Of a stretch of 42,009 nt of DNA, positions 30,335 through 39,777 are shown piece by piece. Origin of the DNA: Acidobacteriaceae bacterium (GTDB taxonomy: Bacteria; Acidobacteriota; Terriglobia; Terriglobales; Acidobacteriaceae). The translations under genes were made by a program, and so were the position numbers. The stretch is from contig DAHVZT010000100.1 of assembly GCA_027323885.1 (NCBI GenBank), positions 1 through 42,009 on the forward strand, in the 5' to 3' direction. The notes beneath the pieces are model-generated. The model saw nothing but the letters and a program-made list of their open reading frames with translations. It made no database searches and was not told where the DNA came from. Each line of letters opens with the position of its first letter. The first letter of the stretch is position 1.

Positions 30335-31099
30335 ATCGAGATCGCCAGTTGGAATGTAAATTCAATTCGCGCCAGGCTGGACCATGTGACCGCATGGCTG
30401 CAAACCCGTAGGCCGGATGTGCTGCTTTTGCAGGAGCTCAAGGGTACCGAGTTTCCCTCCGATCTGTTCCGGGAGCTTGGGTATGAGAGCACAGCGGTAA
30501 CGCAGAAGGCCTATAACGGCGTTGCGGTTCTCTCCCGCCACCCGACTGAAACCATCAGCACCACACTGGGCGGAGACCTTGGCGACAGCCACGCCCGATT
30601 CCTGCACGTCGTCATTCAGGGAATCCACGCCGTGAACATCTACCTGCCTAACGGCAACCCGGTGGGCAGTGAGAAATTTGCTTACAAGCTGGCCTGGATG
30701 GACCGGCTCGCCGCGCAAATGAGCGAGTGGCGCAGGGCTGATCTTCCAGTGCTGGTGGGCGGAGACTTCAACGTAATTCCGGAAGATATCGATTGCCACA
30801 AGCCATCTTCCTGGATTCATGACGCACTGTTCCAGCCCGAGCCACGCGCGCGCTATCGCAGGCTGCTCGAACTCGGCTACACGGACGCGTTTCGCGCGCT
30901 GCATCCGGGCGAAGGTGGCCACTTCACCTTCTGGGACTACTTTCGGCAGGCTTTCGAGCACAATCGCGGAATTCGCATTGACCATTTCCTGCTATCGCCC
31001 GCTCTGGCGCAAAGGTTGAAGAAGTGTGAAATCGACGTCGCACCGCGCAGGCTGCAGAAGCCTTCCGACCATGCGCCCATCCTCGTGAGCCTGCGATAG
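30335..31099 (+). CDS. xth: exodeoxyribonuclease III (probable non-canonical ATC start)
   Basis: IEIASWNVNSIRARLDHVTAWLQTRRPDVLLLQELKG, VGGDFNVIPEDID, FRALHPGEGGHFTFWDY, RIDHFLLSPAL, PSDHAPILVSL. The first ATG/GTG (30386) lies after the conserved WNVNSIRAR segment. Confidence 0.85.
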   Translation: MEIASWNVNSIRARLDHVTAWLQTRRPDVLLLQELKGTEFPSDLFRELGYESTAVTQKAYNGVAVLSRHPTETISTTLGGDLGDSHARFLHVVIQGIHAVNIYLPNGNPVGSEKFAYKLAWMDRLAAQMSEWRRADLPVLVGGDFNVIPEDIDCHKPSSWIHDALFQPEPRARYRRLLELGYTDAFRALHPGEGGHFTFWDYFRQAFEHNRGIRIDHFLLSPALAQRLKKCEIDVAPRRLQKPSDHAPILVSLR

Positions 31100-31138
31100 T
31101 TTGGACCTGCGAGAGTGTGGATCTGCGAGAGTTTGCGG
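31091..31138 (+). repeat. three tandem imperfect 16-nt repeats
   Basis: CTGCGATAGTTTGGAC / CTGCGAGAGTGTGGAT / CTGCGAGAGTTTGCGG, overlapping the xth stop codon. Confidence 0.85.
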
Positions 31139-31170
31139 CAGGTTGGCCGCGAGAATGTGTCTACAGACTT

Positions 31171-31986
31171 TTACCGCGTGGAAGAAACCGCCGCCACCAC
31201 GGGAGGAGCAGGTGTTTTTACCTGGCTGTAGTGCCTTTCAACAGGTTTCCTGCGACGCAGGTGGAAGCCGCAGGCCCTGGGTGGATTGACCATCTGGCGG
31301 GCGAACACCTCATAGCTGAAAGTTCCGGGCCGCAGGGTAGCCCAATAGGAAGATGGGCTGAACAACGGCTTACGCTCGGTGATAATCTGCCGTTTCAAAA
31401 TCCTGATACCACATCCCAGATTGTTCTCCGGGTTCAGAATCGTCTTGCGCGGATCGTGCAACGGCAGATGGCGGTCAGCCTCCCAATCGAAATTGCACCC
31501 ATAGCGCTTCTTGTCCTCATAAGTGAGTTGCAACAGTCCTTCGCTCCGAATCCTCTGCCGGCTCACCCGGTCGATTCCCATATTCACTTCCGTGTGCAGC
31601 ACATTTGTCTTCGCATTCAGCCCGGCTTCCGCACCGGCGAGCGCCTGAAAGAAATAGGCCCAGAAGGCGCGCTTGTTCGTATTGCTCATCCTGAAGAAAC
31701 AAGGACAGAACCTCCGTACATCACGTGGAACGCGGTACGACAGCATCGACCGGGGCAAGGAGCGCTCGATGAATGTGTCCCATCCCGGATTCCACGACGG
31801 CCCGCCGAGCTCGACGCGCTTGATCTCGATCGGCGTTGGCGGCGCTTGCTTCACCTTGATGGGTTTGGCTGGCGTAGAGGCCGGAACTGGTTTTGGCGGA
31901 GGCGCCGCACGATGCTTGCAGCCGCTCATGACCAGCCCGAGCGCGACGCTTAGCCCGATGCAAATTCGTCCGGCACTTATCGTCAC
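31171..31986 (-). CDS. lipoprotein with lytic transglycosylase/lysozyme-like domain
   Basis: Lipobox-like LVMSGC; Pro-rich linker; FWAYFFQALAGAEAGLN...IRSEGLLQLTYEDKKRYGC...DPRKTILNPENNLGCGIRIL. GTG start at 31986 with GGAGGG upstream. Confidence 0.72.
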   Translation of the reverse strand: MTISAGRICIGLSVALGLVMSGCKHRAAPPPKPVPASTPAKPIKVKQAPPTPIEIKRVELGGPSWNPGWDTFIERSLPRSMLSYRVPRDVRRFCPCFFRMSNTNKRAFWAYFFQALAGAEAGLNAKTNVLHTEVNMGIDRVSRQRIRSEGLLQLTYEDKKRYGCNFDWEADRHLPLHDPRKTILNPENNLGCGIRILKRQIITERKPLFSPSSYWATLRPGTFSYEVFARQMVNPPRACGFHLRRRKPVERHYSQVKTPAPPVVAAVSSTR

Positions 31987-32215
31987 TCGACCCTCCGCTC
32001 CAGATTCGGGAATAAAACTCCCTAGGCACGTCACGTATAGAACATGCACGTATAGAACATAGATGCGCCCACCAAGCGCTCAAGCAAGCTGGGCATCCCT
32101 TCGGTAAACCGGGTATCGCAATCCCGGCGCGGTCCTTCGCTTCGTCAGACCACTCGGCCTGTTTTCAACTCATCCCATAAGTATTCGCCGCAATTCCCTC
32201 CATTGGAGCTTTTCC

Positions 32216-32836
32216 ATGTCAGAAATATCGATCTCTCCCGCGTACATCCATGCCATGCAGTCGGGTCTGACCCTGCATCATGGAACGCCAAATGTGCTGG
32301 CCCATTCTGTTGTCACCATCAACCGTCCTGCGGGCGAACTGTACGCGCAGTGGAAGAATTCGGATGCAATCCCGTTGTGGCAGGAACGAATTGCTTCCGT
32401 GAAACCGCTATCCGATCGCACCTCCCACTGGGTGATGAAGGAAAGCGAAAAAAAGACCGTCGAATGGGACTCCGAAATCACCGTGGATGAGCCGGGAAAG
32501 AGAATTGCCTGGCGCTCCATCAACGGAAACGTGAACCAGGCAGGAGAAGTGCGTTTCGAGCCTGCGCTCGGCGACCGGGGCACCATCGTCATCCTGGCGC
32601 AGGCATTCGAACTCCCCGGCGGCAAGGCAGCGAACGCGGCTGCCGGAATTTTGGCGCGCAGCCCGCGCCAGACCGTGGTGGAGAACCTAAGACATTTCAA
32701 GCAGTGGACCGAATCCGGCGAGATACCCACCATTCAGGGACAGCCCTGCGGCCCGCGTGGAGTCACCGGTCGCGCGAAGGAGTTCGCGCTCGGCGAAACC
32801 AATCCCACACCTCCTGGCAGCCAGCGCTCAGCTTGA
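32216..32836 (+). CDS. SRPBCC family (polyketide cyclase/START-like) protein
   Basis: [34 protein letters not shown]...[46 protein letters not shown]. Confidence 0.85.
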   Translation: MSEISISPAYIHAMQSGLTLHHGTPNVLAHSVVTINRPAGELYAQWKNSDAIPLWQERIASVKPLSDRTSHWVMKESEKKTVEWDSEITVDEPGKRIAWRSINGNVNQAGEVRFEPALGDRGTIVILAQAFELPGGKAANAAAGILARSPRQTVVENLRHFKQWTESGEIPTIQGQPCGPRGVTGRAKEFALGETNPTPPGSQRSA

Positions 32837-32900
32837 TAAAAGCGGAGACGATGATTCGCGAGCGCAAGAGAGAACGCATTCAACCGAACTGGAGACGAGT

Positions 32901-34085
32901 ATGAAAGCTGTTTGCTGGATGGGAAAAGAGAACATGGAAGTCCATACTGTGGCGGACCCGAAAATCATGAACCCGCACGACGCGATCATCAAGATCACGC
33001 GTTCGGCCATCTGTGGGTCCGACCTGCACCTGTACGACGGCTACATCCCCACCATGGAATCGGGCGATATCGTGGGGCATGAATTTATGGGCATCGTGGA
33101 AGAAACTGGCAGCGCGGTCACCAATTTGAAGCGAGGTGACAGAGTGGTGGTTCCTTTCACGATTTCTTGCGGCAACTGCTTCTTCTGCAAACGGCAGTTC
33201 TTCTCGGCCTGCGACAATACCAATCCGAACGCTCACATTATGGAAGAAGCCTACGGCTCGAGCGGTTCCGCGCTGTATGGCTACTCGCATATGATGGGCG
33301 GCTACGCTGGCGGGCAGGCGCAGTACGCGCGGGTTCCTTTCGCCAATGTGGGACCGCTCAAGATCGAAAACGATCTCCCGGACGAGAAACTTCTTTTCCT
33401 CTCCGATATTTTCCCCACGGGCTACATGGCGGCGGAGAATGCCAACATTCAGCCCGGAGACACTGTGGCGGTCTGGGGATGTGGCCCTGTAGGACTCTTC
33501 ACCATCGCCAGCGCATACATGTTGGGCGCTGCAAAAGTGATCGCGATCGATCGCATTCCAGAGCGCCTGCGCCTGGCGGAAAAACAATTTGGAGCGACTA
33601 CGCTCGACTACAGCGAAGACGACATGAACGTTCTGTCAGCGCTTCGCGATTTCTCTGGCGGCAATGGTCCGGACAGCTGCATTGACGCTGTGGGTCTGGA
33701 GGCGCACACGAACACGGTGGCCGGGATCTACGACAAGGTGAAGCAGACGTTGATGCTGCAAACTGACCGTCCCACCGTGCTGCGGCAAGCCATCCAGGCT
33801 GTACGCAAAGCCGGAACCGTTTCCATCCCCGGCGTGTATGGAGGCGTGCTCGACAAGGTGAACTTCGGCGCCGCGTTTGGCAAGGGCATCACGATGAAGA
33901 TGGGCCAGACGCACATGCAGAAGTACATGCGCCCTCTGCTGCAACGGGTGGAGCGGGGCGAAATCGATCCCAGCTTCCTGATCACCCATCGGGTCCGGAT
34001 CGATGAGGTCCCGGCCATGTATAAGACCTTCCGCGACAAGCAGGATGAGTGCGTGAAAGTCGTCATTGACCCTTGGGCAGCTTAA
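32901..34085 (+). CDS. zinc-dependent medium-chain alcohol dehydrogenase (formaldehyde dehydrogenase-like)
   Basis: [40 protein letters not shown] structural zinc site, [17 protein letters not shown] is open from 32757; ATG 32901 is the family start. Confidence 0.93.
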   Translation: MKAVCWMGKENMEVHTVADPKIMNPHDAIIKITRSAICGSDLHLYDGYIPTMESGDIVGHEFMGIVEETGSAVTNLKRGDRVVVPFTISCGNCFFCKRQFFSACDNTNPNAHIMEEAYGSSGSALYGYSHMMGGYAGGQAQYARVPFANVGPLKIENDLPDEKLLFLSDIFPTGYMAAENANIQPGDTVAVWGCGPVGLFTIASAYMLGAAKVIAIDRIPERLRLAEKQFGATTLDYSEDDMNVLSALRDFSGGNGPDSCIDAVGLEAHTNTVAGIYDKVKQTLMLQTDRPTVLRQAIQAVRKAGTVSIPGVYGGVLDKVNFGAAFGKGITMKMGQTHMQKYMRPLLQRVERGEIDPSFLITHRVRIDEVPAMYKTFRDKQDECVKVVIDPWAA

Positions 34086-34118
34086 TCGGTTTCTGAACCC
34101 CTGTAAGGAGCAAGAGAA

Positions 34119-35009
34119 ATGTCCGCAGACAATCGAAATCGCGATCCCCGGGAAATGGGGCCAAAGCCCCCGTTTCCGCAACAATCGATAGCTCACCCCG
34201 GCAGCGAACGGGAAATGAACCCGCCCGCCGACCATGGCGAGTCGTCCTATCGGGGACATGGCCGCCTCCAGGACCGCGTGGCCATTGTTACTGGCGGCGA
34301 CAGCGGCATTGGCCGGGCGGTTTGCATCGCCTTCGCCAAAGAGGGAGCGGACGTGATCATTTCCCATCTGCCGGAGGAAAAAGAGGACGCGGCCGTCACG
34401 GTGAAACACGTACAGGCGGCCGGCCGCAAGGCTATCTCCATGCCGGGTGACATCGGCAACGTGGAATACGCTAAATCGCTGGTCGACCGCGCGGTGCGGG
34501 AGTTTGGCCGGCTGGATCTTGTGGTGAACAATGCGGCCTATCAGATGGTGCGCGACGACATCGCGAAGGTCTCTCCGGAAGAACTGGAGCATACGTACCG
34601 GACGAACGTCTTCGGTACTTTTTTCCTATGCCAGGCGGCGCTGCCCAAGCTAAAGCCCGGCGCCGTCATTCTGAATACATGCTCGATCGAAGGCTTTACG
34701 CCTGAGCCGGGGCTGCTGGCCTATGCCGGAACCAAAGCAGCGCTGGTCAACTTCACCAAAAACCTGGCCAAGCAAGCCGCTGAAAATGGGGTGCGCGTGA
34801 ACGGTGTCGCTCCAGGACCAGTATGGACCCCGCTGATTCCGTCGACGATGCCGGAGGAAAAGGCGAAAAAATTTGGGGAGAACACCGCATTCAAGCGTCC
34901 GGCGCAACCCGTCGAGCTGGCGCGCATCTATGTTTTTCTAGCTTCAGAAGACGCCAGCTACGTGACGGGAGAGATTTATGGCGCGACCGGCGGACGAATG
35001 CCTTACTAA
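34119..35009 (+). CDS. SDR family oxidoreductase (YghA/general stress protein 39-like)
   Basis: RLQDRVAIVTGGDSGIGRAVCIAFAKEGADV, DLVVNNAAYQM, YAGTKAALVNFTKNLAKQ, VTGEIYGATGG. Confidence 0.93.
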   Translation: MSADNRNRDPREMGPKPPFPQQSIAHPGSEREMNPPADHGESSYRGHGRLQDRVAIVTGGDSGIGRAVCIAFAKEGADVIISHLPEEKEDAAVTVKHVQAAGRKAISMPGDIGNVEYAKSLVDRAVREFGRLDLVVNNAAYQMVRDDIAKVSPEELEHTYRTNVFGTFFLCQAALPKLKPGAVILNTCSIEGFTPEPGLLAYAGTKAALVNFTKNLAKQAAENGVRVNGVAPGPVWTPLIPSTMPEEKAKKFGENTAFKRPAQPVELARIYVFLASEDASYVTGEIYGATGGRMPY

Positions 35010-35050
35010 TCCCAGTTCCTGCGCAGGCCGGTGCGGATGAGTTGAGTACC

Positions 35051-35875
35051 TCAGGCTCCTTTTCCGCGCTGGCTTTCCGGGACTGCCAAAGATTCGAAGT
35101 CCCTCGCCAGCTTGCGCAGGGCCTCGGAAACTGTCGTACCGGCCAGCGGCCTGCCGTGGCCGGGGGCGATAATCGCAGGGTCCAGTCCGGCCAGGAGTTG
35201 CACCGATTCACGCGCCGCGTTCCAGTCGGAAGTGAAATACGAAGGCGGCCCGTGCAGTTCAGGCTGCTAGACGACCGCGGCGTCAAAAAAAGATTCCGGC
35301 TTCGTCGTGCAGAACGCATCGCCCACAAGAAGCGTTTTGTCCTGCCTGCGGAAAAACGACACGTGGCCCGGCGTGTGTCCGGGCGTGTGCAGAATTTCCC
35401 AGCCAGGCATCTCCGGCAGAGGTACGGGTGAGGATTCCGCTAGCGGCAGGCTCCGCAGCCGCCCACCCAGATCAACGGGACCGCGCGGATAAAGAGGCGA
35501 GAGCAGAGACATCAGACCGCCGCCTGCCGTGAAATTCGGCGCGGCATAGGCCCGCTCGCCGGTCAGATAAGGAAGTTCCAGCGGATGGGCATAGATCGGC
35601 ACCTGCCATGTGTCCGCCATCTCACCTGCCGCACTCACGTGATCGAAGTGTCCATGCGTCAGAACGATGGCCCTGGGCGGAGCGGCGAATTGCTTTTCCG
35701 CCCACTTGCGGATCAGAATTGCGGAGAACGGCACTCCCGCGTCGATGAGCGTCCAGGAGCCATCGCCATGCCCGACGCCGAACACGTTCACAAAGGCAAT
35801 TCGAAGGCCGTGGAGGTCCGGAGCTACCTGGTCGATCGGAACGACCTGATCTGCTGGAATGGAAATCGTATCCAT
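35051..35875 (-). pseudogene. MBL-fold metallo-hydrolase interrupted by an in-frame TAG (35267-35269)
   Basis: MDTISIPADQ start at 35875 with CAGGAG upstream; LTHGHFDHVSAAG, HTPGHTPGHVSFF, LVGDAFCTT; after TAG the same frame continues QPELHGPPSYFTSDWNAARESVQLLAGLDPAIIAPGHGRPLAG... to TGA at 35051. Confidence 0.82.
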
Positions 35876-36010
35876 GGGAAACTCTCCTGCTGTTGGGATG
35901 CTTTTGGGCCCGGCGCGGGCCTCCTGGACCTGAGCAAACCGGGCTGCACAGGTCACTCTAAGCTTGCGCCAGTTTCTCCGCCCTGGCCGGCCAGAGCAAA
36001 AAAATCAGCG

Positions 36011-36041
36011 GATCCCGTCCAGGGGGCCCCTGGAACGGGTC
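36011..36041. promoter_or_regulatory. near-perfect dyad/hairpin in the pyrH upstream region
   Basis: GATCCCGTCCAGGGGGCCCCTGGAACGGGTC; arms GA(t)CCCGTCCAGGGG and CCCCTGGAACGGGTC pair with two single-base bulges. Confidence 0.55.
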
Positions 36042-36084
36042 TGTTGTTTCGAAGCTCAAAAACATCTGCGATACTCAGATACGA

Positions 36085-36789
36085 ATGTATAAACGTGTCC
36101 TTCTTAAGCTCTCCGGCGAAGCACTGGCAGCGGATCGCGGCTTCGGGGTCGATGTCACGCGGGTCCATGAGATCGCCGCTGAACTCGCCGACGTTCACAC
36201 CATGGGCGTTGAGCTGGCGATTGTCGTCGGAGGCGGGAACTTCTTCCGCGGCGTGGCGGAGCAGGCGCGAGATATGGATCGCGTGTCCGCCGATCACATG
36301 GGCATGCTGGCAACCATCATCAACGCCCTGGCGGTGCAGGACGCGCTGGAGAAACAAGACGTCCATTGCCGTGTGATGAGTGCAATTGAAATGAATCAGG
36401 TGTCGGAGCCATACATCCGGCGCCGCGCCATTCGTCATCTGGAGAAGGGCCGCATCGTCATTTTTGCCGCCGGAACCGGCAACCCCTATTTCTCCACAGA
36501 CACCGCCGCTTCCCTCCGCGCCATGGAGATCAAGGCGGATGTGCTGTTGAAAGCGACCAAGGTGGAAGGCATTTACAGCTCCGACCCGGTGCTGAATATC
36601 GACGCCGTCAAATTCGACCAGATCAGCTACATGGAGATACTCCAACGCAACCTGCGCGTGATGGATATGACGGCAGTAAGTCTGTGCAAGGACAATGATC
36701 TGCCAATGATCATCTTCAGCATGAACCAGCCGGGAAACATTCGGCGTGTCATTGCCGGGGAAAAGGTTGGGTCCCTGGTCACCACGTAA
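36085..36789 (+). CDS. pyrH: UMP kinase
   Basis: [81 protein letters not shown]. Confidence 0.97.
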   Translation: MYKRVLLKLSGEALAADRGFGVDVTRVHEIAAELADVHTMGVELAIVVGGGNFFRGVAEQARDMDRVSADHMGMLATIINALAVQDALEKQDVHCRVMSAIEMNQVSEPYIRRRAIRHLEKGRIVIFAAGTGNPYFSTDTAASLRAMEIKADVLLKATKVEGIYSSDPVLNIDAVKFDQISYMEILQRNLRVMDMTAVSLCKDNDLPMIIFSMNQPGNIRRVIAGEKVGSLVTT

Positions 36790-36864
36790 ATCCGCGGCAG
36801 TTTGCCGCCGGGCGCGCCATCAGGTGGTTGCGCCCCTCCAAAAGAAAAGAAGCTTCTTAGCGCC

Positions 36865-38004
36865 ATGGCCCTTGCCACCACCGCACCTGCCTCCATCACG
36901 GGCCGCCCCACCATGCCGGCACTGACGGGCCTGCGTGCGTTTACGGCTACCAACATCGTGTTCTTTCATTTCTGGAATCCAGCGTGGTTCGGACCGCTCG
37001 CGCCCCTGATGGACAACGGGTATGTAGGGGTAAACTTCTTTTTCCTTCTCTCGGGGTTCATCCTTACCTACAACTACAGTGATCGGCAAGCCGCAGGAAA
37101 GTTCAGCAAGAGGGCGTTCTGGCGCACACGCGTCTCGCGCCTTTATCCGGTCTACCTGCTTGGACTGCTGATCTCGTTTCCGATCCTGCTCCTGGAATGG
37201 CAAGTCCGAACGCACGGCCAGTTTTTTCTGGGTCTCGCGTTGACCACCATCATGCAGCAGGGATGGAGCCCGCAGCTGGCCACCTTCTGGAACACTCCCG
37301 CCTGGACGCTCTCCTGTGAAGTGGCCTTTTACCTGATGTTTCCGTTTTTACTGCGGCTGCCATGGCCGCGAAGAGCCCGCGTCCTGCTGCTCATTCTCGG
37401 CGCACTCTGGCTCGCGTCCCTTGTGCTGCCGGCCATCTACATGTGGGTGCGCCCGGATGGACTCGCGTCCATTAACCGCATGTCGAACAGTTATTGGCTG
37501 CGTGCAGTCAAACTGACTCCCTTGCCGCATCTGCCCACGTTTACCTTCGGCATTGTTCTTTCTCACCTGAACGATCGCCTGAAACTGCGGGACCGCACGC
37601 GGTTCTGGTTTGCTGTCTGCGGAATCGCGGCGATCACGACGGTGATGATGCAGGGAACCAGAGTGCCTTTTCTGCTGATGCACAACGGGCTGATGTCTCC
37701 GCTCTTCGCGATTTCCATTCTTGGACTTGCTGGACGCCATGCCATCACGCGAGTTCTGGCGTTGCCCCTGTTCGTTGGCATCGGCGAGGCAAGCTATTGT
37801 CTTTACATTCTGCATTTCAACCTCTGGCGCTGGTTCCATACCAGCGGATTTCTCGTCAAACTGCATCTGCTCCGCTTCGATCCCTGGATTTCGTATCTGC
37901 TGCTCGAGGTCAGTGCATTTGCCGCGTATCGCCTGATCGAGCGCCCAAGCCGCCGCTGGATGCAGAAAATTTTGCCCGCTTCTCCTGCTCCGGCTACCCG
38001 CTGA
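36865..38004 (+). CDS. acyltransferase 3 family membrane protein
   Basis: MPALTGLRAFTATNIVFFHFW, GYVGVNFFFLLSGFILTYNY, RVSRLYPVYLLGLL, WTLSCEVAFYLMFPFLL, GEASYCLYILHF. Confidence 0.92.
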   Translation: MALATTAPASITGRPTMPALTGLRAFTATNIVFFHFWNPAWFGPLAPLMDNGYVGVNFFFLLSGFILTYNYSDRQAAGKFSKRAFWRTRVSRLYPVYLLGLLISFPILLLEWQVRTHGQFFLGLALTTIMQQGWSPQLATFWNTPAWTLSCEVAFYLMFPFLLRLPWPRRARVLLLILGALWLASLVLPAIYMWVRPDGLASINRMSNSYWLRAVKLTPLPHLPTFTFGIVLSHLNDRLKLRDRTRFWFAVCGIAAITTVMMQGTRVPFLLMHNGLMSPLFAISILGLAGRHAITRVLALPLFVGIGEASYCLYILHFNLWRWFHTSGFLVKLHLLRFDPWISYLLLEVSAFAAYRLIERPSRRWMQKILPASPAPATR

Positions 38005-38121
38005 ATTTTCTGGCCCTGCTGAAGAAAGTGCTCCGCGGCGCAGAACGTTTCCACCGCATCACATCCCGTCGCCCACTTTGTTGACGTGCTGACTTTCCGC
38101 CCGCCGGCCACGCTTATCCTT

Positions 38122-38166
38122 GAGAGGGAGCTCGGCGAGAGGGAGTTCGGCGAAAGCGAGTTGGGC
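38122..38166 (+). repeat. three tandem imperfect 15-nt repeats upstream of the CrtI-like gene
   Basis: GAGAGGGAGCTCGGC / GAGAGGGAGTTCGGC / GAAAGCGAGTTGGGC. Confidence 0.85.
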
Positions 38167-38222
38167 TGCGCGGTCATTCAGATTCGCGGCGGGAACTCCA
38201 TTGGCATCTATCTCTGTTCATC

Positions 38223-39773
38223 ATGAAAAGACAAGATCGTCCTGTCGTGATCGCCGGTGCAGGACCGGGAGGTTTGGCAGCCGCCATCCTGCTGGCCAAA
38301 GCGGGCCTGCAAGTCACCGTAGTGGAGCGCCGCTTGCAGGTAGGAGGCCGCACCTCCACGCTGGAGCAGGACGGATTCAAGTTCGACACTGGGCCAACTT
38401 TCTTCCTGTATCCGCGTGTACTACGGGAGATTTTTTCGGCAGCCGGGCGGTCGCTCGACCAGGAAATCCCGATGCTGCGTCTTGATCCACAATACCGGCT
38501 GGTCTTTGGCAGCGGAGGCGAACTGCTGGCGACTCCCGATAGGCAGCGCATGACGGCAGCCATCGCCGCAATCTCACCCGAGGATGCGAAACGCTTTCAT
38601 CTGTTCTATCGCGATAACCGGGAAAAGCTGACGCGCTTCACTCCCGTGCTGGAATCCTCCTTTGAGAACTGGCGCGATCTGGCGCGCTGGGAAATGCTGA
38701 AGATGATGCCGCTGCTGAGACCGTGGCGGTCTCTGGATTCCGACCTGCAGCGCTACTTTTCCGACGAGCGGATTCGTCTCGGCTTCAGCTTTCAGTCGAA
38801 ATACCTGGGCATGTCCCCGTTCCGCTGCCCGAGCCTGTTCAGCATCCTTTCCTTCCTGGAGTATGAGCATGGTGTGTTTCATCCCGTCGGCGGCTGCGGC
38901 GCAGTGACCCGGGGCCTGGCGCGTGTCGCCACAGAAATGGGCGTGGAGATTCTGCTGGATGAGCCGGTGGAGGAGATTCTTTTTGAAGGACGACGCGCAG
39001 TGGGGGTGCGTACCGCCCGGCGAAGACTCGCTTCCTCCGCGATTGTGATCAACGCCGACTTTGCCCGCGCCATGCAGCGCATGGTGCCGAATCATCTCCG
39101 GCGGCGCTGGAGCAATGAGAAGATCGAGAGCAAAAAATTCTCCTGTTCCACATTCATGATGTATCTGGGGATCGAGGGCGCTTACCCGGAGCTTTCTCAC
39201 CACACGATCTATCTTGCGGAAGACTACCGGAGGAACCTGGACGATATCGAGAACGCTCACCTTCTCTCTGCGGATCCCTCTTTTTATGTGCAGAATGCCT
39301 GCGTAAGCGATCCGTCCATGGCCCCACGCGGCATGAGCACGTTGTATGTTCTGGCGCCCGTGACCCACGAGCACCCCAATGTGGACTGGAAGAAAGAGCA
39401 GCCGCGCTTTCGCGAGCTGATGCTGCGGCAATTGGAGAAGATCGGCATTACCGGCGTGGAAAAACGCATTCGCATGGAGCGAGTCATGACGCCCAATGGA
39501 TGGAACAAGGAATTTGAGCTGCACATGGGCGCAACTTTCAGCATGTCTCACAATTTGCGACAGATGTTGCATCGACGGCCCCATAATCGATTTGAGGACC
39601 TGGAAGGCGTGTACCTGGTCGGCGGTGGAACCCATCCGGGCAGCGGTCTGCCAGTCATTTTTGAGTCGGCGCGGATTACCTCCCGTCTGCTGCTGGAGGA
39701 TTTGCGCATCGAACCGCAGTGGGAGGCCACGTTGCCGCTAGCCGCGGAGTCCCTCTACGAACCGGTTTCGTAA
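38223..39773 (+). CDS. phytoene/diapophytoene desaturase-family FAD oxidoreductase (CrtI/CrtN/CrtP-like)
   Basis: VVIAGAGPGGLAAAILLAKAGLQVTVVERRLQVGGRTSTLEQDGFKFDTGPTFFLYP; SKYLGMSPFRCPSLFSILSFLEYEHGVFHPVGGCGAVTRGLARV; GVYLVGGGTHPGSGLPVIFESARI. Confidence 0.92.
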   Translation: MKRQDRPVVIAGAGPGGLAAAILLAKAGLQVTVVERRLQVGGRTSTLEQDGFKFDTGPTFFLYPRVLREIFSAAGRSLDQEIPMLRLDPQYRLVFGSGGELLATPDRQRMTAAIAAISPEDAKRFHLFYRDNREKLTRFTPVLESSFENWRDLARWEMLKMMPLLRPWRSLDSDLQRYFSDERIRLGFSFQSKYLGMSPFRCPSLFSILSFLEYEHGVFHPVGGCGAVTRGLARVATEMGVEILLDEPVEEILFEGRRAVGVRTARRRLASSAIVINADFARAMQRMVPNHLRRRWSNEKIESKKFSCSTFMMYLGIEGAYPELSHHTIYLAEDYRRNLDDIENAHLLSADPSFYVQNACVSDPSMAPRGMSTLYVLAPVTHEHPNVDWKKEQPRFRELMLRQLEKIGITGVEKRIRMERVMTPNGWNKEFELHMGATFSMSHNLRQMLHRRPHNRFEDLEGVYLVGGGTHPGSGLPVIFESARITSRLLLEDLRIEPQWEATLPLAAESLYEPVS

Positions 39774-39777
39774 ATCG

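Noticed and set aside
33636-34592. 318-aa minus-strand ORF
   Set aside because: Antisense to the ADH and SDR genes.
38574-39635. 353-aa minus-strand ORF
   Set aside because: Antisense to the CrtI-like gene.
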